Assembly (NCBI RefSeq): GCF_001593605.1
Contig: NZ_CP012836.1
Coordinates: forward strand, 1,054,001 to 1,118,000
Reading direction: 5' to 3'
DNA: 64,000 nucleotides
Source: Algoriphagus sanaruensis
Lineage (GTDB): Bacteria > Bacteroidota > Bacteroidia > Cytophagales > Cyclobacteriaceae
In this document: piece by piece, positions 1-8,573 of the stretch
Position numbering within the stretch: position 1 is the first letter of the stretch
How the letters are laid out: every line of letters starts with the position of its first letter
The notes under the pieces: model-generated
What the model saw: only the letters and a program-made list of their open reading frames with translations
What the model was told of the DNA's origin: nothing
Databases searched by the model: none
Made by a program: the position numbers and the translations under genes

Positions 1-37
1 TTCCTCCTAGAGAATGATTTTGAAGTGAAGTTCGATT

Positions 38-1537
38 TCATTCTACCCAGTTTTTAGATCGTTCTACAGCTTTATGCCAAAATTTAACCAGCTGTTCGCG
101 TTTTGAGGGTTCCATTTTCGGTTCGAAATCTTGATCTGCTTCCCATAATTTTTGCAATTCTTCCTGATTTTTCCAAAACCCGACGGCCAAGCCTGCTAAA
201 AATGCTGCTCCGATGGCGGTGGTTTCGATGATTTTTGGACGTTTGATTTCGCAGTCCAATAGATCAGCTTGGAATTGCATTAAGAAATTGTTGGCAGTAG
301 CCCCTCCATCGACCCGGAGTTCTTGAGTGGCTTTTCCCGAATCTTTTTCCATAGCCTTGAGTACATCATACACTTGGTAAGCAATTGCTTCTAAGGCTGC
401 TCGGGTCATGTGCGCAATGGTTGTACCTCGGGTGATTCCAAAGAAAGCTCCCCTTGCATTTTGGTCCCAATGGGGCGCTCCGAGTCCAGCAAGAGCAGGC
501 ACAAAATATACGCCTTCATTATCATCCAGGCTGGTGGCCAATTTTTCAGTTTCTTTGGCATGACTGAAAAGTTCAATCCCATCACGAAGCCATTGAATTG
601 CCGCTCCGCCGATAAATACGGAGCCCTCGAGGGCATAATTGATCTCATCCCCGATTTTCCAAGCGACAGTTGTGAGCAATTGGTTTTGGGACTTTACTGC
701 TTCTTTACCCGTATTCATCACCAAGAAGCAACCCGTTCCGTAGGTGGTTTTAGCCATTCCGGGTTGGGTGCAAAGCTGTCCAAAAAGAGCTGCCTGCTGA
801 TCCCCGGCTACTCCTGCGATTGGTATTTTGGTATTCAGTACATCGCCTGCAGTTTCGGTAAAGATCTCACTGCAGCTTTTTACCTCTGGAAGCATGGATT
901 CAGGAATTTCAAAAAGGGAAAGTAATTCCTTGTCCCATGCTTGGGTGTGAATGTTGAAAATCATCGTCCGGCTGGCGTTTGTGATATCCGTTTGATGACT
1001 TTGTCCGGCGGTTAATTTCCAAATCAGCCAGGAATCTACCGTGCCAAACGCCAATTCTCCCGCCTCGGCTTTTTGTCTTGCCCCTTCCACATTTTCTAAA
1101 ATCCAGCGAATTTTAGTCGCTGAAAAGTAGGCGTCGATTATTAAGCCTGTTTTCTCTGCGATTTGATCAGCAAATCCTTTTTCCTTGAGTCCATTGCAAT
1201 AGGAGGCGGTTCTTCGATCTTGCCATACGATCGCATTGTAAAGCGCTTTCCCTGTTTTTCGATCCCAGACTATAGTTGTTTCGCGTTGATTGGTGATTCC
1301 TATGGCTGCGATTTGATCGGCTCGAATTCCTTTGTTCACCAAGGCCTCAATCATGACGGAAGATTGACTCGACCAGATTTCTTCTGGATCATGTTCAACC
1401 CATCCTTGGTTAGGGAAGTATTGTTTAAATTCTTTCTGGGCAACGGAGATGATTTGCCCTTTTTGATCAAAAATTATGGCTCTGGAACTCGTAGTACCTT
1501 GATCCAAGGCCAAAATGTAAGGTTTGTTTTGGGACAT
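38..1537 (-). CDS. glpK: Glycerol kinase
   Basis: Phosphorylates glycerol to sn-glycerol 3-phosphate with ATP in the cytoplasm, the entry step of glycerol catabolism. At 499 residues it has the usual length of the FGGY kinase family. Seen directly: the N-terminal phosphate-binding motif [10 protein letters not shown] (about residues 11-20), the substrate loop motif NQRETT near 83-88, [11 protein letters not shown] near 245-255, and the C-terminal [12 protein letters not shown] segment of the ATP site. It lies 15 nt downstream of glpD on the same strand, so the two are probably cotranscribed as glpD-glpK. No glpF facilitator lies between them. The ATG start agrees with the family N-terminus. 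Identification is secure. Confidence 0.97.
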   Translation of the reverse strand: MSQNKPYILALDQGTTSSRAIIFDQKGQIISVAQKEFKQYFPNQGWVEHDPEEIWSSQSSVMIEALVNKGIRADQIAAIGITNQRETTIVWDRKTGKALYNAIVWQDRRTASYCNGLKEKGFADQIAEKTGLIIDAYFSATKIRWILENVEGARQKAEAGELAFGTVDSWLIWKLTAGQSHQTDITNASRTMIFNIHTQAWDKELLSLFEIPESMLPEVKSCSEIFTETAGDVLNTKIPIAGVAGDQQAALFGQLCTQPGMAKTTYGTGCFLVMNTGKEAVKSQNQLLTTVAWKIGDEINYALEGSVFIGGAAIQWLRDGIELFSHAKETEKLATSLDDNEGVYFVPALAGLGAPHWDQNARGAFFGITRGTTIAHMTRAALEAIAYQVYDVLKAMEKDSGKATQELRVDGGATANNFLMQFQADLLDCEIKRPKIIETTAIGAAFLAGLAVGFWKNQEELQKLWEADQDFEPKMEPSKREQLVKFWHKAVERSKNWVE

Positions 1538-1552
1538 TTTCGGGTTTACTGG

Positions 1553-3139
1553 TTAGGTATGCAATGGTTTAGACGATGGGTTTATCAAGTATTTTGTGGC
1601 AGTTTTTCTGAAATCCTCAAGTTCAGTGTCGATCCAAGATTGATCTTTATTTAAAACTGTCGCCATAACTTGAGCTACTTTTTTCGCTGAATCTAACGCT
1701 GCCTGCGCATCGAGAATCAACATACGAATTCTTCTGGAAAGAACATCTTCTACTTTGATCGCCATCTCGTTTTGACAGGACCAAGCGACTTCAGCAAGGA
1801 TATTTGGAAAGTTGGGATGTATTAATTCTGACCATTCAGCATGTGTCTTAGCAAGTGCTTGAATTTTTGAGGCATCTGAACCGTAGATTTTCCAATGGCC
1901 GGAAGGTAAGTCGGTGGTGTGCCCATGGATTTTTTGGTTCAGAGATTTACTTGGAGCAATGCTTTTTGAGGTAATTTGAGTGAAATAGTCCACTGTATCT
2001 TCGCCCATTTTTCGGAAGGTGGTCCATTTGCCTCCAGTCAGACTCACGAGTCCACTTTCGGAGACAATTACCTTGTGAGATCTTGAAATTTCCTTGGTTT
2101 TGGTGCTTCCTTCCTTCGGTCGGGCGAGAGGTCTAAGTCCGGCAAAAACTGCCTTTACATCAGCTCTTGTTGGTTTTTTAGTTAGGTAGCCACTTGCAGT
2201 TTCGAGCACAAAATCTATTTCCTTCTGCAAAGCTTCAGGTTCCAATTTGGGTTTTTCCCGAAGCGTGTCGGTAGTTCCTACTACCAACTGACCATGCCAA
2301 GGTACTGCGAAAAGCACTCTCCCATCTCTGGTTTTTGGAATCATCAAAGCATCTTTTCCGCCTAAAAAACTTAGATCCATCACCAAATGAATCCCTTGGC
2401 TGGGTTGGATGGTTTTTGGGGCCTCCGGATTATCCATTTGCAGGATTTTATCTGCAAAAACACCCGTGGCATTGACTATCATTTTGGCTTTGATCTCAAA
2501 CCGTTTTTTGGAAACACTGTCGATTGCATGTAGCCCGGTAAGTTTGCCAGAAGGATCCTTGATGAGGCTGGTTACTTTCATATAGTTCAGCACACAAGCT
2601 CCGAGCTCATCGGCAGTTTGTGCAATATTCAATGCCAATCGAGCATCGTCAAATTGCCCATCGTGATAGACAACTCCGCCTTTCAGTTTCGATTGATTTA
2701 CAGCGGGAAGCCGGCGAATAGTTTCATTTTTTGAAATAAAGTGAGATTTCCCAAGGCGTAATCTCCCTGCCATCCAATCGTAAATCTTTAACCCTGCACT
2801 ATACTGAATTCGATCCCACCAAGAATAGATAGGAATAATAAAGGGTTGGTTTTCGGTTAGATGAGGAGCATTTTTCAAAAGCATTCCCCGCTCTTTTAGC
2901 GCTTCCAAAACCAACGAAATATCTCCTTGGGCAAGGTATCGGACTCCGCCATGAACCAACTTGGTGCTTCGGCTGGAAGTGCCCTTGGCAAAATCAGCCT
3001 TTTCTAATAAGACAACCGAAAGCCCCCGGCTTATGGCGTCCAATGCCACTCCCAATCCGGAAGATCCTCCGCCGATTATGGCAATATCCCAAGTTTTAGA
3101 CGTTTCGCTTAATTGCCTAATGTTTTCTTCTCTGTTCAT
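1553..3139 (-). CDS. glpD: Glycerol-3-phosphate dehydrogenase, FAD-dependent (aerobic)
   Basis: Oxidises sn-glycerol 3-phosphate to dihydroxyacetone phosphate and passes electrons to the quinone pool at the inner membrane. The 528-residue protein starts with a short leader, then a Rossmann FAD motif (IGGGSSGLGVALDA, about residues 22-35) and the GlpD signature GTSSRSTKLVHGG (about 53-65). The C-terminal part corresponds to the DAO_C cap domain. It is the first gene of the glpD-glpK unit and is divergent from a DeoR-type regulator. The intergenic region between them carries four GAAAGTAAT-type boxes, so glycerol-dependent repression of this unit is likely (inference). Confidence 0.96.
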   Translation of the reverse strand: MNREENIRQLSETSKTWDIAIIGGGSSGLGVALDAISRGLSVVLLEKADFAKGTSSRSTKLVHGGVRYLAQGDISLVLEALKERGMLLKNAPHLTENQPFIIPIYSWWDRIQYSAGLKIYDWMAGRLRLGKSHFISKNETIRRLPAVNQSKLKGGVVYHDGQFDDARLALNIAQTADELGACVLNYMKVTSLIKDPSGKLTGLHAIDSVSKKRFEIKAKMIVNATGVFADKILQMDNPEAPKTIQPSQGIHLVMDLSFLGGKDALMIPKTRDGRVLFAVPWHGQLVVGTTDTLREKPKLEPEALQKEIDFVLETASGYLTKKPTRADVKAVFAGLRPLARPKEGSTKTKEISRSHKVIVSESGLVSLTGGKWTTFRKMGEDTVDYFTQITSKSIAPSKSLNQKIHGHTTDLPSGHWKIYGSDASKIQALAKTHAEWSELIHPNFPNILAEVAWSCQNEMAIKVEDVLSRRIRMLILDAQAALDSAKKVAQVMATVLNKDQSWIDTELEDFRKTATKYLINPSSKPLHT

Positions 3140-3194
3140 TTTCTTTCCCTTCGGTTCTAAAAGTAATTCAAAAGGAAATAAAAGGAAACAAAAA

Positions 3195-3266
3195 GAAAGT
3201 AATAATCTAAAATTTGTTTCTAATTACTTTCTTTTAATTACTTTCGAAAAGAAAAATGAAAGTAAT
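3195..3266. promoter_or_regulatory. Four GAAAGTAAT-type boxes (probable DeoR/GlpR operator)
   Basis: The glpD/regulator divergent region holds four perfect copies of a 9-mer: GAAAGTAAT at 3195-3203 and 3258-3266, and its complement ATTACTTTC at 3223-3231 and 3237-3245. The outer copies point one way and the inner two the other, so the arrangement is an inverted pair nested within direct repeats. The last copy overlaps the first codons of the regulator gene. Repeated half sites in the promoter region of a divergent regulator are the usual pattern for autoregulation. That the DeoR protein binds here is inferred. Confidence 0.7.
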
Positions 3267-4026
3267 GACCATCGCAGAGCGACATAAGCATATTTTGGAT
3301 GAACTGGGAAAAAGTGGATTTGTCAGTGTTTCTGATCTGGCAAAGTCGCTTCAAGTGACTGTCGTGACTATCCGAAAAGACCTGAAAATTTTAGAGGATA
3401 AAGGGCTTCTTTTTCGTTCTCACGGAAGTGCTACTTCTGTTTCTCCCTATGTTTCTGATCGATCTGTTCAGGTTAAAAAACTGGAACAGGTGGAGGAAAA
3501 AAACCGAATTGCTCAACGTGCCTTGGAGTTTTTAGAGCCTAAAGATGCCATTATCATCGGCTCCGGAACAACGGTTGGAACCTTTGCTCAAGCGATTCCC
3601 AAAAATCTTCCCTTGACTGTTTTGACTTCTGCGATGAATGTGGCCTTAGCTTTAATCGATACTTCAGAAGTTGAATTGGTGCAGCTGGGGGGAGTAGTCA
3701 GGAAAAGTAGCAGTTCTGCAGTGGGGCATTTTGCAGAGGAAATGCTAAAAAGCTTTGCATGCAGCAAATTATTTCTGAGCGTGGATGGCATCAGTTTGGA
3801 TCATGGTCTGACCACTTCCAACATGATGGAAGCTCATCTGAATGCCCAAATGATTCGATCTGTCCAAAAGACCATAGTATTGGCAGACAGCAGGAAGTTT
3901 GGAAGAAAAGGATTTGGGAAAATCGGTGAACTTGAGGATATCGATGTGATTATTACGGATACGGGTATTCCCACTATCTATAAAGAAAGACTCGAAGAAA
4001 AAGGAATAGAAGTTGTCGTGGTTTAG
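3256..4026 (+). CDS. DeoR/GlpR-family transcriptional regulator
   Basis: A 256-residue regulator of the DeoR family, which normally represses sugar or glycerol genes and is released by a phosphorylated sugar. The N-terminal winged helix-turn-helix is clear (VSVSDLAKSLQVTVVTIRKD, about residues 23-42, then EDKGLLFRSHG). The C-terminal DeoR sensor domain contains IIGSGTTVGTFA (about 96-107) and LFLSVDGISLDHGLT, and LADSRKFGRKGF near 211-222. It is divergent from glpD-glpK, which argues for sn-glycerol 3-phosphate as effector, as in GlpR. ATG at 3256 or at 3265 could be the start; both keep the domain. Its stop overlaps the stop of the converging downstream gene by 3 nt. Confidence 0.9.
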   Translation: MKVMTIAERHKHILDELGKSGFVSVSDLAKSLQVTVVTIRKDLKILEDKGLLFRSHGSATSVSPYVSDRSVQVKKLEQVEEKNRIAQRALEFLEPKDAIIIGSGTTVGTFAQAIPKNLPLTVLTSAMNVALALIDTSEVELVQLGGVVRKSSSSAVGHFAEEMLKSFACSKLFLSVDGISLDHGLTTSNMMEAHLNAQMIRSVQKTIVLADSRKFGRKGFGKIGELEDIDVIITDTGIPTIYKERLEEKGIEVVVV

Positions 4027-4520
4027 AAGTCTTGATAGACCTTTCGCTGTACGGAGGTCTTATTTTTTTCAAAAGTCACCACATAGATAAAATCGTATTC
4101 CAAATCAGTTAGATCCGCAAATCCTTCTCCTTCTTCCACAAAAAAGTTGGCAAGCTGACTCACCGTATTGCTGTGGCCAATCACGAGACTATTTCCCTCC
4201 ATTTTGCGAAGTTGTTCTGCAAATGCCTCTTGATTTTTTGGGTCATAGATTTCAATGGCTAATCCAGCAGCATCAGCGGTAGGCTTGCCGGTATTTCTCG
4301 TACGTGCATAATCTGTGGAGAACACATGTTGGATCGCTTGATCTTGAAGGATTTGAGCCAGTCTTTTGGCACGAACCTCGCCAGCGTAGGCGAGTTGTGG
4401 ATCTGTCCCATTCAGTTGCTTTTCTGCATGGCGAACAATAAAAATTGTCTTGGGAGTGTTTTGTGAAGTACAAGCTCCAAGAATTAGAAGTAGGCTGAAT
4501 AGGAGAAAGAGGTTTTTCAT
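4023..4520 (-). CDS. SixA-like histidine phosphatase, predicted lipoprotein
   Basis: A 165-residue member of the histidine phosphatase (phosphoglycerate mutase-like) superfamily. Seen directly: the catalytic motif IVRHAEK (about residues 28-34) and the second histidine in VIGHSNT (about 113-119). Between them is the arginine-containing segment DYARTRNT. The short single-domain form resembles SixA-type phosphohistidine phosphatases. Unlike cytoplasmic SixA, it begins with a hydrophobic leader ending in the lipobox LGAC (cysteine at about 17), so it should be a lipoprotein facing the periplasm. Its substrate is therefore unlikely to be a cytoplasmic phosphohistidine protein and remains unknown. 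It converges with the DeoR gene. No terminator is visible. Confidence 0.8.
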   Translation of the reverse strand: MKNLFLLFSLLLILGACTSQNTPKTIFIVRHAEKQLNGTDPQLAYAGEVRAKRLAQILQDQAIQHVFSTDYARTRNTGKPTADAAGLAIEIYDPKNQEAFAEQLRKMEGNSLVIGHSNTVSQLANFFVEEGEGFADLTDLEYDFIYVVTFEKNKTSVQRKVYQDF

Positions 4521-4624
4521 AGATTGTGAATGATATGCTCCGCGAGGTTAGAGATATGCTTCGCTAAATAGATGACCTGCCTCAGTGCAAGCCATTTTTT
4601 TCATCTGCGAAGCTATCTTTTTGA

Positions 4625-5359
4625 TTAACCCGAAAAGGTATTGTCCAAATGCTGGTCCTTAGCTTTGACTTCCTCTAATTCCAGGAATTGCTCCCAAAAC
4701 TCTACTTCAGGAAGAGCTGCTCGTAGGAAGATCTTTTCTTTTTTGATTGGATGGACGAAAACTAAATGAAAAGCATGCAGATTGATGCTGCCATCAGGAT
4801 TTGGTTTAGCAAATCCATATTTCACATCCCCTCGGATCGGGCATCCCATGGATGCCAATTGAACTCGAATCTGATGAGGTCTTCCGGAAATTGGTCTAAC
4901 CTCTAAAAGCCAATGGTCATTGAGTTTGCCGAGTACTTTATAATTAAGCTCTGCTTTTTGGGAACCAGGAACTTCTTGTTCATGGGCAGTCACGAAGTTT
5001 TTGACTTCGTCTTTTGTGAGCCAATGAGTGAGTTTGCCTTGCTCTTCTTTGGGTCGTCTTTTGACAACTGCCCAATATACTTTATGGATGTCTCGCTTGC
5101 GAAAAAGCTCCATCATTCGCTCCAGTCCCTTGGAAGTTCGAGCAAATGCAACCAAACCGCTCACTGGTCGATCTAGTCGATGGATGGGATGAAGAAAAAC
5201 CGCTCCCGGTTTCTCGTATTTTTCAGCGATATACTCTTTGCAGTAGTCCGTCAGTGTCTTGTCTTTGGTTTTGTCCCCTTGGACCAAAACACCCGCCGCC
5301 TTGTTGACGACTAAGAGGTGGTTGTCTTCATAGACAACAGTAAATGGTTTCTTTCTCAT
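4625..5359 (-). CDS. RluA-family RNA pseudouridine synthase
   Basis: Isomerises uridine to pseudouridine in rRNA or tRNA. The 244-residue protein consists almost entirely of the catalytic domain. It begins with VYEDNHLLVVNKAAGVLVQGD (split here as VYEDNHLLVVNK and AAGVLVQGD), without the N-terminal S4 domain of RluC and RluD. The catalytic motif HRLDRPVSG is at about residues 60-68, with Asp63 as the expected nucleophile. The second family motif SGRPHQIRVQL is at about 158-168. The short form resembles RluA or TruC-type enzymes, but the RNA target cannot be read from sequence. It appears to be a single-gene unit. Confidence 0.92.
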   Translation of the reverse strand: MRKKPFTVVYEDNHLLVVNKAAGVLVQGDKTKDKTLTDYCKEYIAEKYEKPGAVFLHPIHRLDRPVSGLVAFARTSKGLERMMELFRKRDIHKVYWAVVKRRPKEEQGKLTHWLTKDEVKNFVTAHEQEVPGSQKAELNYKVLGKLNDHWLLEVRPISGRPHQIRVQLASMGCPIRGDVKYGFAKPNPDGSINLHAFHLVFVHPIKKEKIFLRAALPEVEFWEQFLELEEVKAKDQHLDNTFSG

Positions 5360-5384
5360 AATGAATCACAAAGGTAGGGGAATA

Positions 5385-5444
5385 TGTTGGATGACAGATG
5401 TTGGATGTCAGATGCATCGGTCATCGGTCACCCAACATCCAACA
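5385..5444. repeat. Short tandem and inverted repeat
   Basis: Two adjacent 14-mers, TGTTGGATGACAGA and TGTTGGATGTCAGA (5385-5412), are followed by a doubled CATCGGT (5415-5428). An inverted copy of the core, CATCCAACA, is at 5436-5444. The inverted arm lies inside the 3' end of the acetyltransferase gene. The inner arm could pair as a 9-bp stem followed by a T run at 5446-5451 on the plus strand. No plus-strand gene ends here, so a terminator role is doubtful. It may be a degenerate intergenic repeat. Confidence 0.45.
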
Positions 5445-5916
5445 GTTTTTTAATTTCATAATCCTGCAAATGCGCATTCAGCCAGCCTGCTTCAAGGTAG
5501 GCTCCGTATTTTTTATAAAAGTTGATAGCAGGTTTATTCCAATCCAGCACCTGCCACATCATACCTGTACATCCGTCCTCTAGGCACTTGGACATTACGC
5601 GGTCAAAAAGCATTTTTCCTGCGCCATTTCCGCGCTCTGACTCGGTGACCACAATGTCTTCGAGGTATAATCTTTTACCCTTCCAAGTCGAATAGCGGTA
5701 GTAATATATCGCAATACCGATGATATCTGCGGTGGAATTTTTTTCACAGACATAGAGCCCATACACGGGATTGGGTCCAAAGCCATCCTTTTCCATCATC
5801 TCCAAGGTATTGGTGACTTGTTCAGGAGCTTTTTCATAAAGCGCCAATTCTTTGATCAGTTCGAGGACTCTTGGTAAATCTTCGATTTTACCTTCGCGGA
5901 GGGAATACATAGGCAT
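5428..5916 (-). CDS. GNAT acetyltransferase, SSAT (diamine acetyltransferase)-like
   Basis: A 162-residue GCN5-related N-acetyltransferase. The acetyl-CoA loop is visible as SERGNGAGKMLF (about residues 92-103). The downstream NKPAINFYKKYGA segment (about 128-140) is the usual fourth motif. The arrangement of LALYEKAPEQV near the N-terminus and GIAIYYYRYSTWKGKRLYLED in the middle (quoted here as GIAIYYYRYS and TWKGKRLYLED) closely recalls spermidine/spermine acetyltransferases of the SAT1 type. A polyamine or small-amine substrate is therefore plausible but unproven. The gene is divergent from coaX. ATG at 5916 or 5910 could start it. Confidence 0.88.
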   Translation of the reverse strand: MPMYSLREGKIEDLPRVLELIKELALYEKAPEQVTNTLEMMEKDGFGPNPVYGLYVCEKNSTADIIGIAIYYYRYSTWKGKRLYLEDIVVTESERGNGAGKMLFDRVMSKCLEDGCTGMMWQVLDWNKPAINFYKKYGAYLEAGWLNAHLQDYEIKKLLDVG

Positions 5917-5981
5917 TTGTTGGGGAGTAATTTGCGAATTTGTTAACTATGCCCCTAAATTAGTTAAAACCTGAGAAACGA

Positions 5982-6761
5982 ATGTTTTTAGCCATCGATG
6001 CCGGCAACTCGAATGTAGTTTTTGCACTTTTTGACTCAAAGAGTGGCCGATGGACAAATCAATTTCGTCTCGAAACCAAAACTCCAAAGCTGATTTCTCA
6101 GCTCTCAAAGAAAGTCCCGCTTTATTTTTTGGAGCATGATATCCATCTTTCTCAAATTGAAAAAATAGGATTCAGTTCGGTAGTCCCAGAAGTCAATGAG
6201 ATTATCGAGCAATTTTGCGAACGATTTTTTGGGAGAATTCCTTATCAAATTACCCCAGAAAGTTATGCAGTGCTACCAGTTAGAGCCCTTCGGCCCAATG
6301 AAATCGGAAGCGATTTGATGTGTAATGTCATGGCGGCCTATACCAAAGTCCAAGGTCCTGTGATAATCGTGGATTTTGGAACGGCTCTCACTTTTACAGC
6401 AGTAAATTCGACCGGGGAGATTTTAGGGGTAAATATTGTTCCAGGATTGCAAACAGCGATCAGAGCCTTATTTACCAATACTTCAAAATTGCCAGAAGTT
6501 GAACTGAAAATGCCTGATTCTGCCTTAGGCAAAAATACTATCCATGCGATCCAAGCAGGGGTTTTATACGGCTACACAGGATTGGTCAAAGGAATGCTCC
6601 AGGCAATCATTGAGGAGACCCAATTGAATTTCACCGTCGTGGCCACAGGGGGATTATCTTCGATATTGACCAGTTTGGAAGGTGTTTTTGATGAAATTGA
6701 CCGAAATCTGACTCTGGAAGGTTTGAGGTTAATAACTGAAAAGAATGATGCATTCAATTAA
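5982..6761 (+). CDS. coaX: Type III pantothenate kinase
   Basis: Catalyses the first step of coenzyme A synthesis, ATP-dependent phosphorylation of pantothenate. The 259-residue protein shows the ASKHA-fold phosphate motif LAIDAGNSNVVFALFD (residues 3-18), the conserved RPNEIGSDL segment (about 104-112), VDFGTALTFTAV (about 129-140) and ATGGLSSIL near 221-229. Its length and motifs match CoaX rather than the unrelated CoaA. The start sits 65 nt from the divergent acetyltransferase gene. CoaX lacks feedback inhibition by CoA in characterised relatives. Confidence 0.94.
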   Translation: MFLAIDAGNSNVVFALFDSKSGRWTNQFRLETKTPKLISQLSKKVPLYFLEHDIHLSQIEKIGFSSVVPEVNEIIEQFCERFFGRIPYQITPESYAVLPVRALRPNEIGSDLMCNVMAAYTKVQGPVIIVDFGTALTFTAVNSTGEILGVNIVPGLQTAIRALFTNTSKLPEVELKMPDSALGKNTIHAIQAGVLYGYTGLVKGMLQAIIEETQLNFTVVATGGLSSILTSLEGVFDEIDRNLTLEGLRLITEKNDAFN

Positions 6762-6787
6762 ATTTCGCCCACCATATTTTTACCGTT

Positions 6788-7762
6788 TTAGTTTGATTTC
6801 GAAACAATATCCTTGACGATCGCCTCTGCGTGAGCAATACTGTTTTCGATGAAAAATTCTCGCGTATTTAATCCGCCACAGACCACCCCAGCCAAGTAAA
6901 CACCAGGTACATTTGACTCTTGATTCGTTTGATCATAGCAGGGTTGTCTTTTTTCATCCAAACTCATTTTAACACCAAGTTGATCTAGCAATGAGAAGTT
7001 AGGTTTGTACCCTGTCATTGCCAGTACCCAGTCATTAGCGATGGAAGTTTCTCCCAAAGGAGTGGAAATAATGACTTCTTGAGGCTTGATTTCCTTGACT
7101 TTGGATTGGGTAAATGCCCGAATGGATCCTTCTTTAATTCGATTCATAATATCGGGCCGCACCCAATATTTCACATTTTCATCTACTTCATCTCCTAGCA
7201 AAACCATACTTACTTCTGCGCCTTTTCTCCAGCATTCCAATGCTGCATCTACCGCTGAATTAGCACCTCCAACCACAAGAATTTTTTGTCCGATAAAAGG
7301 CCATGGTTCTTTGTAGTAATGGAGAACCTTTAGAAGGTCTTCCCCGGGTACACCCATTAGATTTGGGAGGTCAAAAAATCCGGTGGCCAAGACGAGCTTG
7401 CGAGTGGAGTAGGTGGATTTTGAGGTTTTAATTTCAAAATGTTCGTTTTCCTTTTTCAAAGAATCAACAGGCTCATAGAGATTGACCTTGAGTTTAAAAT
7501 GGAAATAAATTCTGCGGTAATATTCCAAGGCCTCTGTTCGGGTAGGTTTTGCACCTACTGACATAAATGGAATTCCAGCCATCTCCAATCGGTCAGAGGT
7601 GGAGAAAAAAGTCATATTGATCGGGTAATTGTAAATGGAATTACAAAGAGCTCCTTTTTCCAAAATCAAATACTTCAAACCAGCTTTTCCAGCTTCAATT
7701 CCACAAGCCAGTCCAATTGGACCACCTCCGATTATGATCAGGTCATACATTTGATTTTCCAT
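6788..7762 (-). CDS. ypdA: YpdA-family putative bacillithiol disulfide reductase
   Basis: A 324-residue FAD/NAD(P)H flavoprotein of the YpdA (Bdr) family, which reduces bacillithiol disulfide in bacteria that make bacillithiol. The FAD motif IIGGGPIGLACGIEAGKAGL (about residues 9-28) and the second Rossmann motif VVGGANSAVDAALE (about 166-179) are clear. The CxxC redox pair of thioredoxin reductase is absent, as expected for YpdA. Its start overlaps the end of the upstream NRDE gene by 20 nt, which suggests cotranscription and translational coupling. Other bacillithiol genes are not in the window, so the cofactor is inferred from family. Confidence 0.87.
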   Translation of the reverse strand: MENQMYDLIIIGGGPIGLACGIEAGKAGLKYLILEKGALCNSIYNYPINMTFFSTSDRLEMAGIPFMSVGAKPTRTEALEYYRRIYFHFKLKVNLYEPVDSLKKENEHFEIKTSKSTYSTRKLVLATGFFDLPNLMGVPGEDLLKVLHYYKEPWPFIGQKILVVGGANSAVDAALECWRKGAEVSMVLLGDEVDENVKYWVRPDIMNRIKEGSIRAFTQSKVKEIKPQEVIISTPLGETSIANDWVLAMTGYKPNFSLLDQLGVKMSLDEKRQPCYDQTNQESNVPGVYLAGVVCGGLNTREFFIENSIAHAEAIVKDIVSKSN

Positions 7763-8519
7763 CGATTAAAGAGTTGAATTGTACTTCGGTGTCTTCAAAA
7801 ATACCAGAATCCCACTTAAATCTCCGTTCCTGGATGAAGGTCTTTCCAGCCTGATCTTGAATAACTGCGGCTGAAGATACTGTTCCATAGTTTGGGGCCA
7901 TTCGGATGAGTTGGGCAGAAAGTTCTCGCTCTTTTTCTGGAGGAACTCCGGTTTTTGGTAATAATTCAAGCGGATATTTTTCTTGAGATTTTAATATTCC
8001 TAATAGGTCCTTCAAATTTGGATTTGAAAGTTGATTTTGGAGTTGGGTTTTCGCCAATGTGATTTTTGGCCAATCGGCATTGATTAATCCATTGCTTAAT
8101 CCATGAATTCCAGGTTGTATTTCCTGAGGTCCATCTCCGTAATTACTTAAATACATGAGTCTATTGCCTTCGCCAACTAGAAGGTTGAAGCCCTCAAATT
8201 CCGATCGAGTATTCCAAATTTGATCCAAGTAATCTTCGATAGAAATCAAGCTAGAAAGGTAATTGGAGACCAATTTGCCTCTCGAAAGTCTGGCAGTCCT
8301 CTGTTGTGAAAAATCTCTGAAATTGGTCAATAAAGCCCATCTTCCATTGGGGTGAAACCCCATCCAGGTCCCTCCAGCTTTTAGATCCTTTCCAGCATAA
8401 AAATCCTCAGGCCATTGATGTAATGGTGCGGTGGGGCGATCAAAAAATTCATCGCGATTAGCGGAAATCAGTAAGGGGAAATCTGGATGGACTTTCCAAG
8501 CAAAAGCAACAAGACACAT
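7743..8519 (-). CDS. NRDE (TANGO2-like) family protein
   Basis: A 258-residue protein of the NRDE/TANGO2 family, named after the motif seen here as SANRDEFFDRP (about residues 18-28). The N-terminus MCLVAFAW places a cysteine at position 2, as in N-terminal-nucleophile hydrolase-like members. GGTWMGFHPNGRWALLTNFR (about 49-68) is the second conserved block. The biochemical role of bacterial members is not settled; eukaryotic TANGO2 is linked to heme or lipid metabolism. It overlaps ypdA by 20 nt and begins 15 nt after a terminator hairpin that ends the preceding gene, so it needs its own promoter in or near that hairpin. Confidence 0.88.
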   Translation of the reverse strand: MCLVAFAWKVHPDFPLLISANRDEFFDRPTAPLHQWPEDFYAGKDLKAGGTWMGFHPNGRWALLTNFRDFSQQRTARLSRGKLVSNYLSSLISIEDYLDQIWNTRSEFEGFNLLVGEGNRLMYLSNYGDGPQEIQPGIHGLSNGLINADWPKITLAKTQLQNQLSNPNLKDLLGILKSQEKYPLELLPKTGVPPEKERELSAQLIRMAPNYGTVSSAAVIQDQAGKTFIQERRFKWDSGIFEDTEVQFNSLIDGKSNV

Positions 8520-8534
8520 AAAACTAAAGGTAAC

Positions 8535-8561
8535 AAAAAGAGGCTGCTTTGGGGCAGCCTC
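8535..8561 (-). terminator. Intrinsic terminator of the ene-reductase gene
   Basis: On the minus strand an 8-bp stem GAGGCTGC/GCAGCCTC with a 6-nt loop is followed by five T residues. It starts 12 nt after the stop of the old-yellow-enzyme gene. The T run ends 15 nt before the NRDE start codon. A weak -7-like box, TACCTTTA (minus strand, 8525-8532), lies in that 15-nt gap. Confidence 0.85.
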
Positions 8562-8573
8562 CTTATGGAGTGA

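Noticed and set aside
410..925. Open frame of 171 codons on the plus strand inside glpK
   Set aside because: It is antisense to a strongly conserved kinase gene, has no recognisable motif, and arises from the codon pattern of the opposite strand.
1163..1654. Open frame of 163 codons on the plus strand inside glpK
   Set aside because: Antisense shadow of glpK with no domain and no promoter.
5385..5444. Miniature transposable element
   Set aside because: The repeat is only about 60 nt, shows no target-site duplication, and I saw no second copy in the window.
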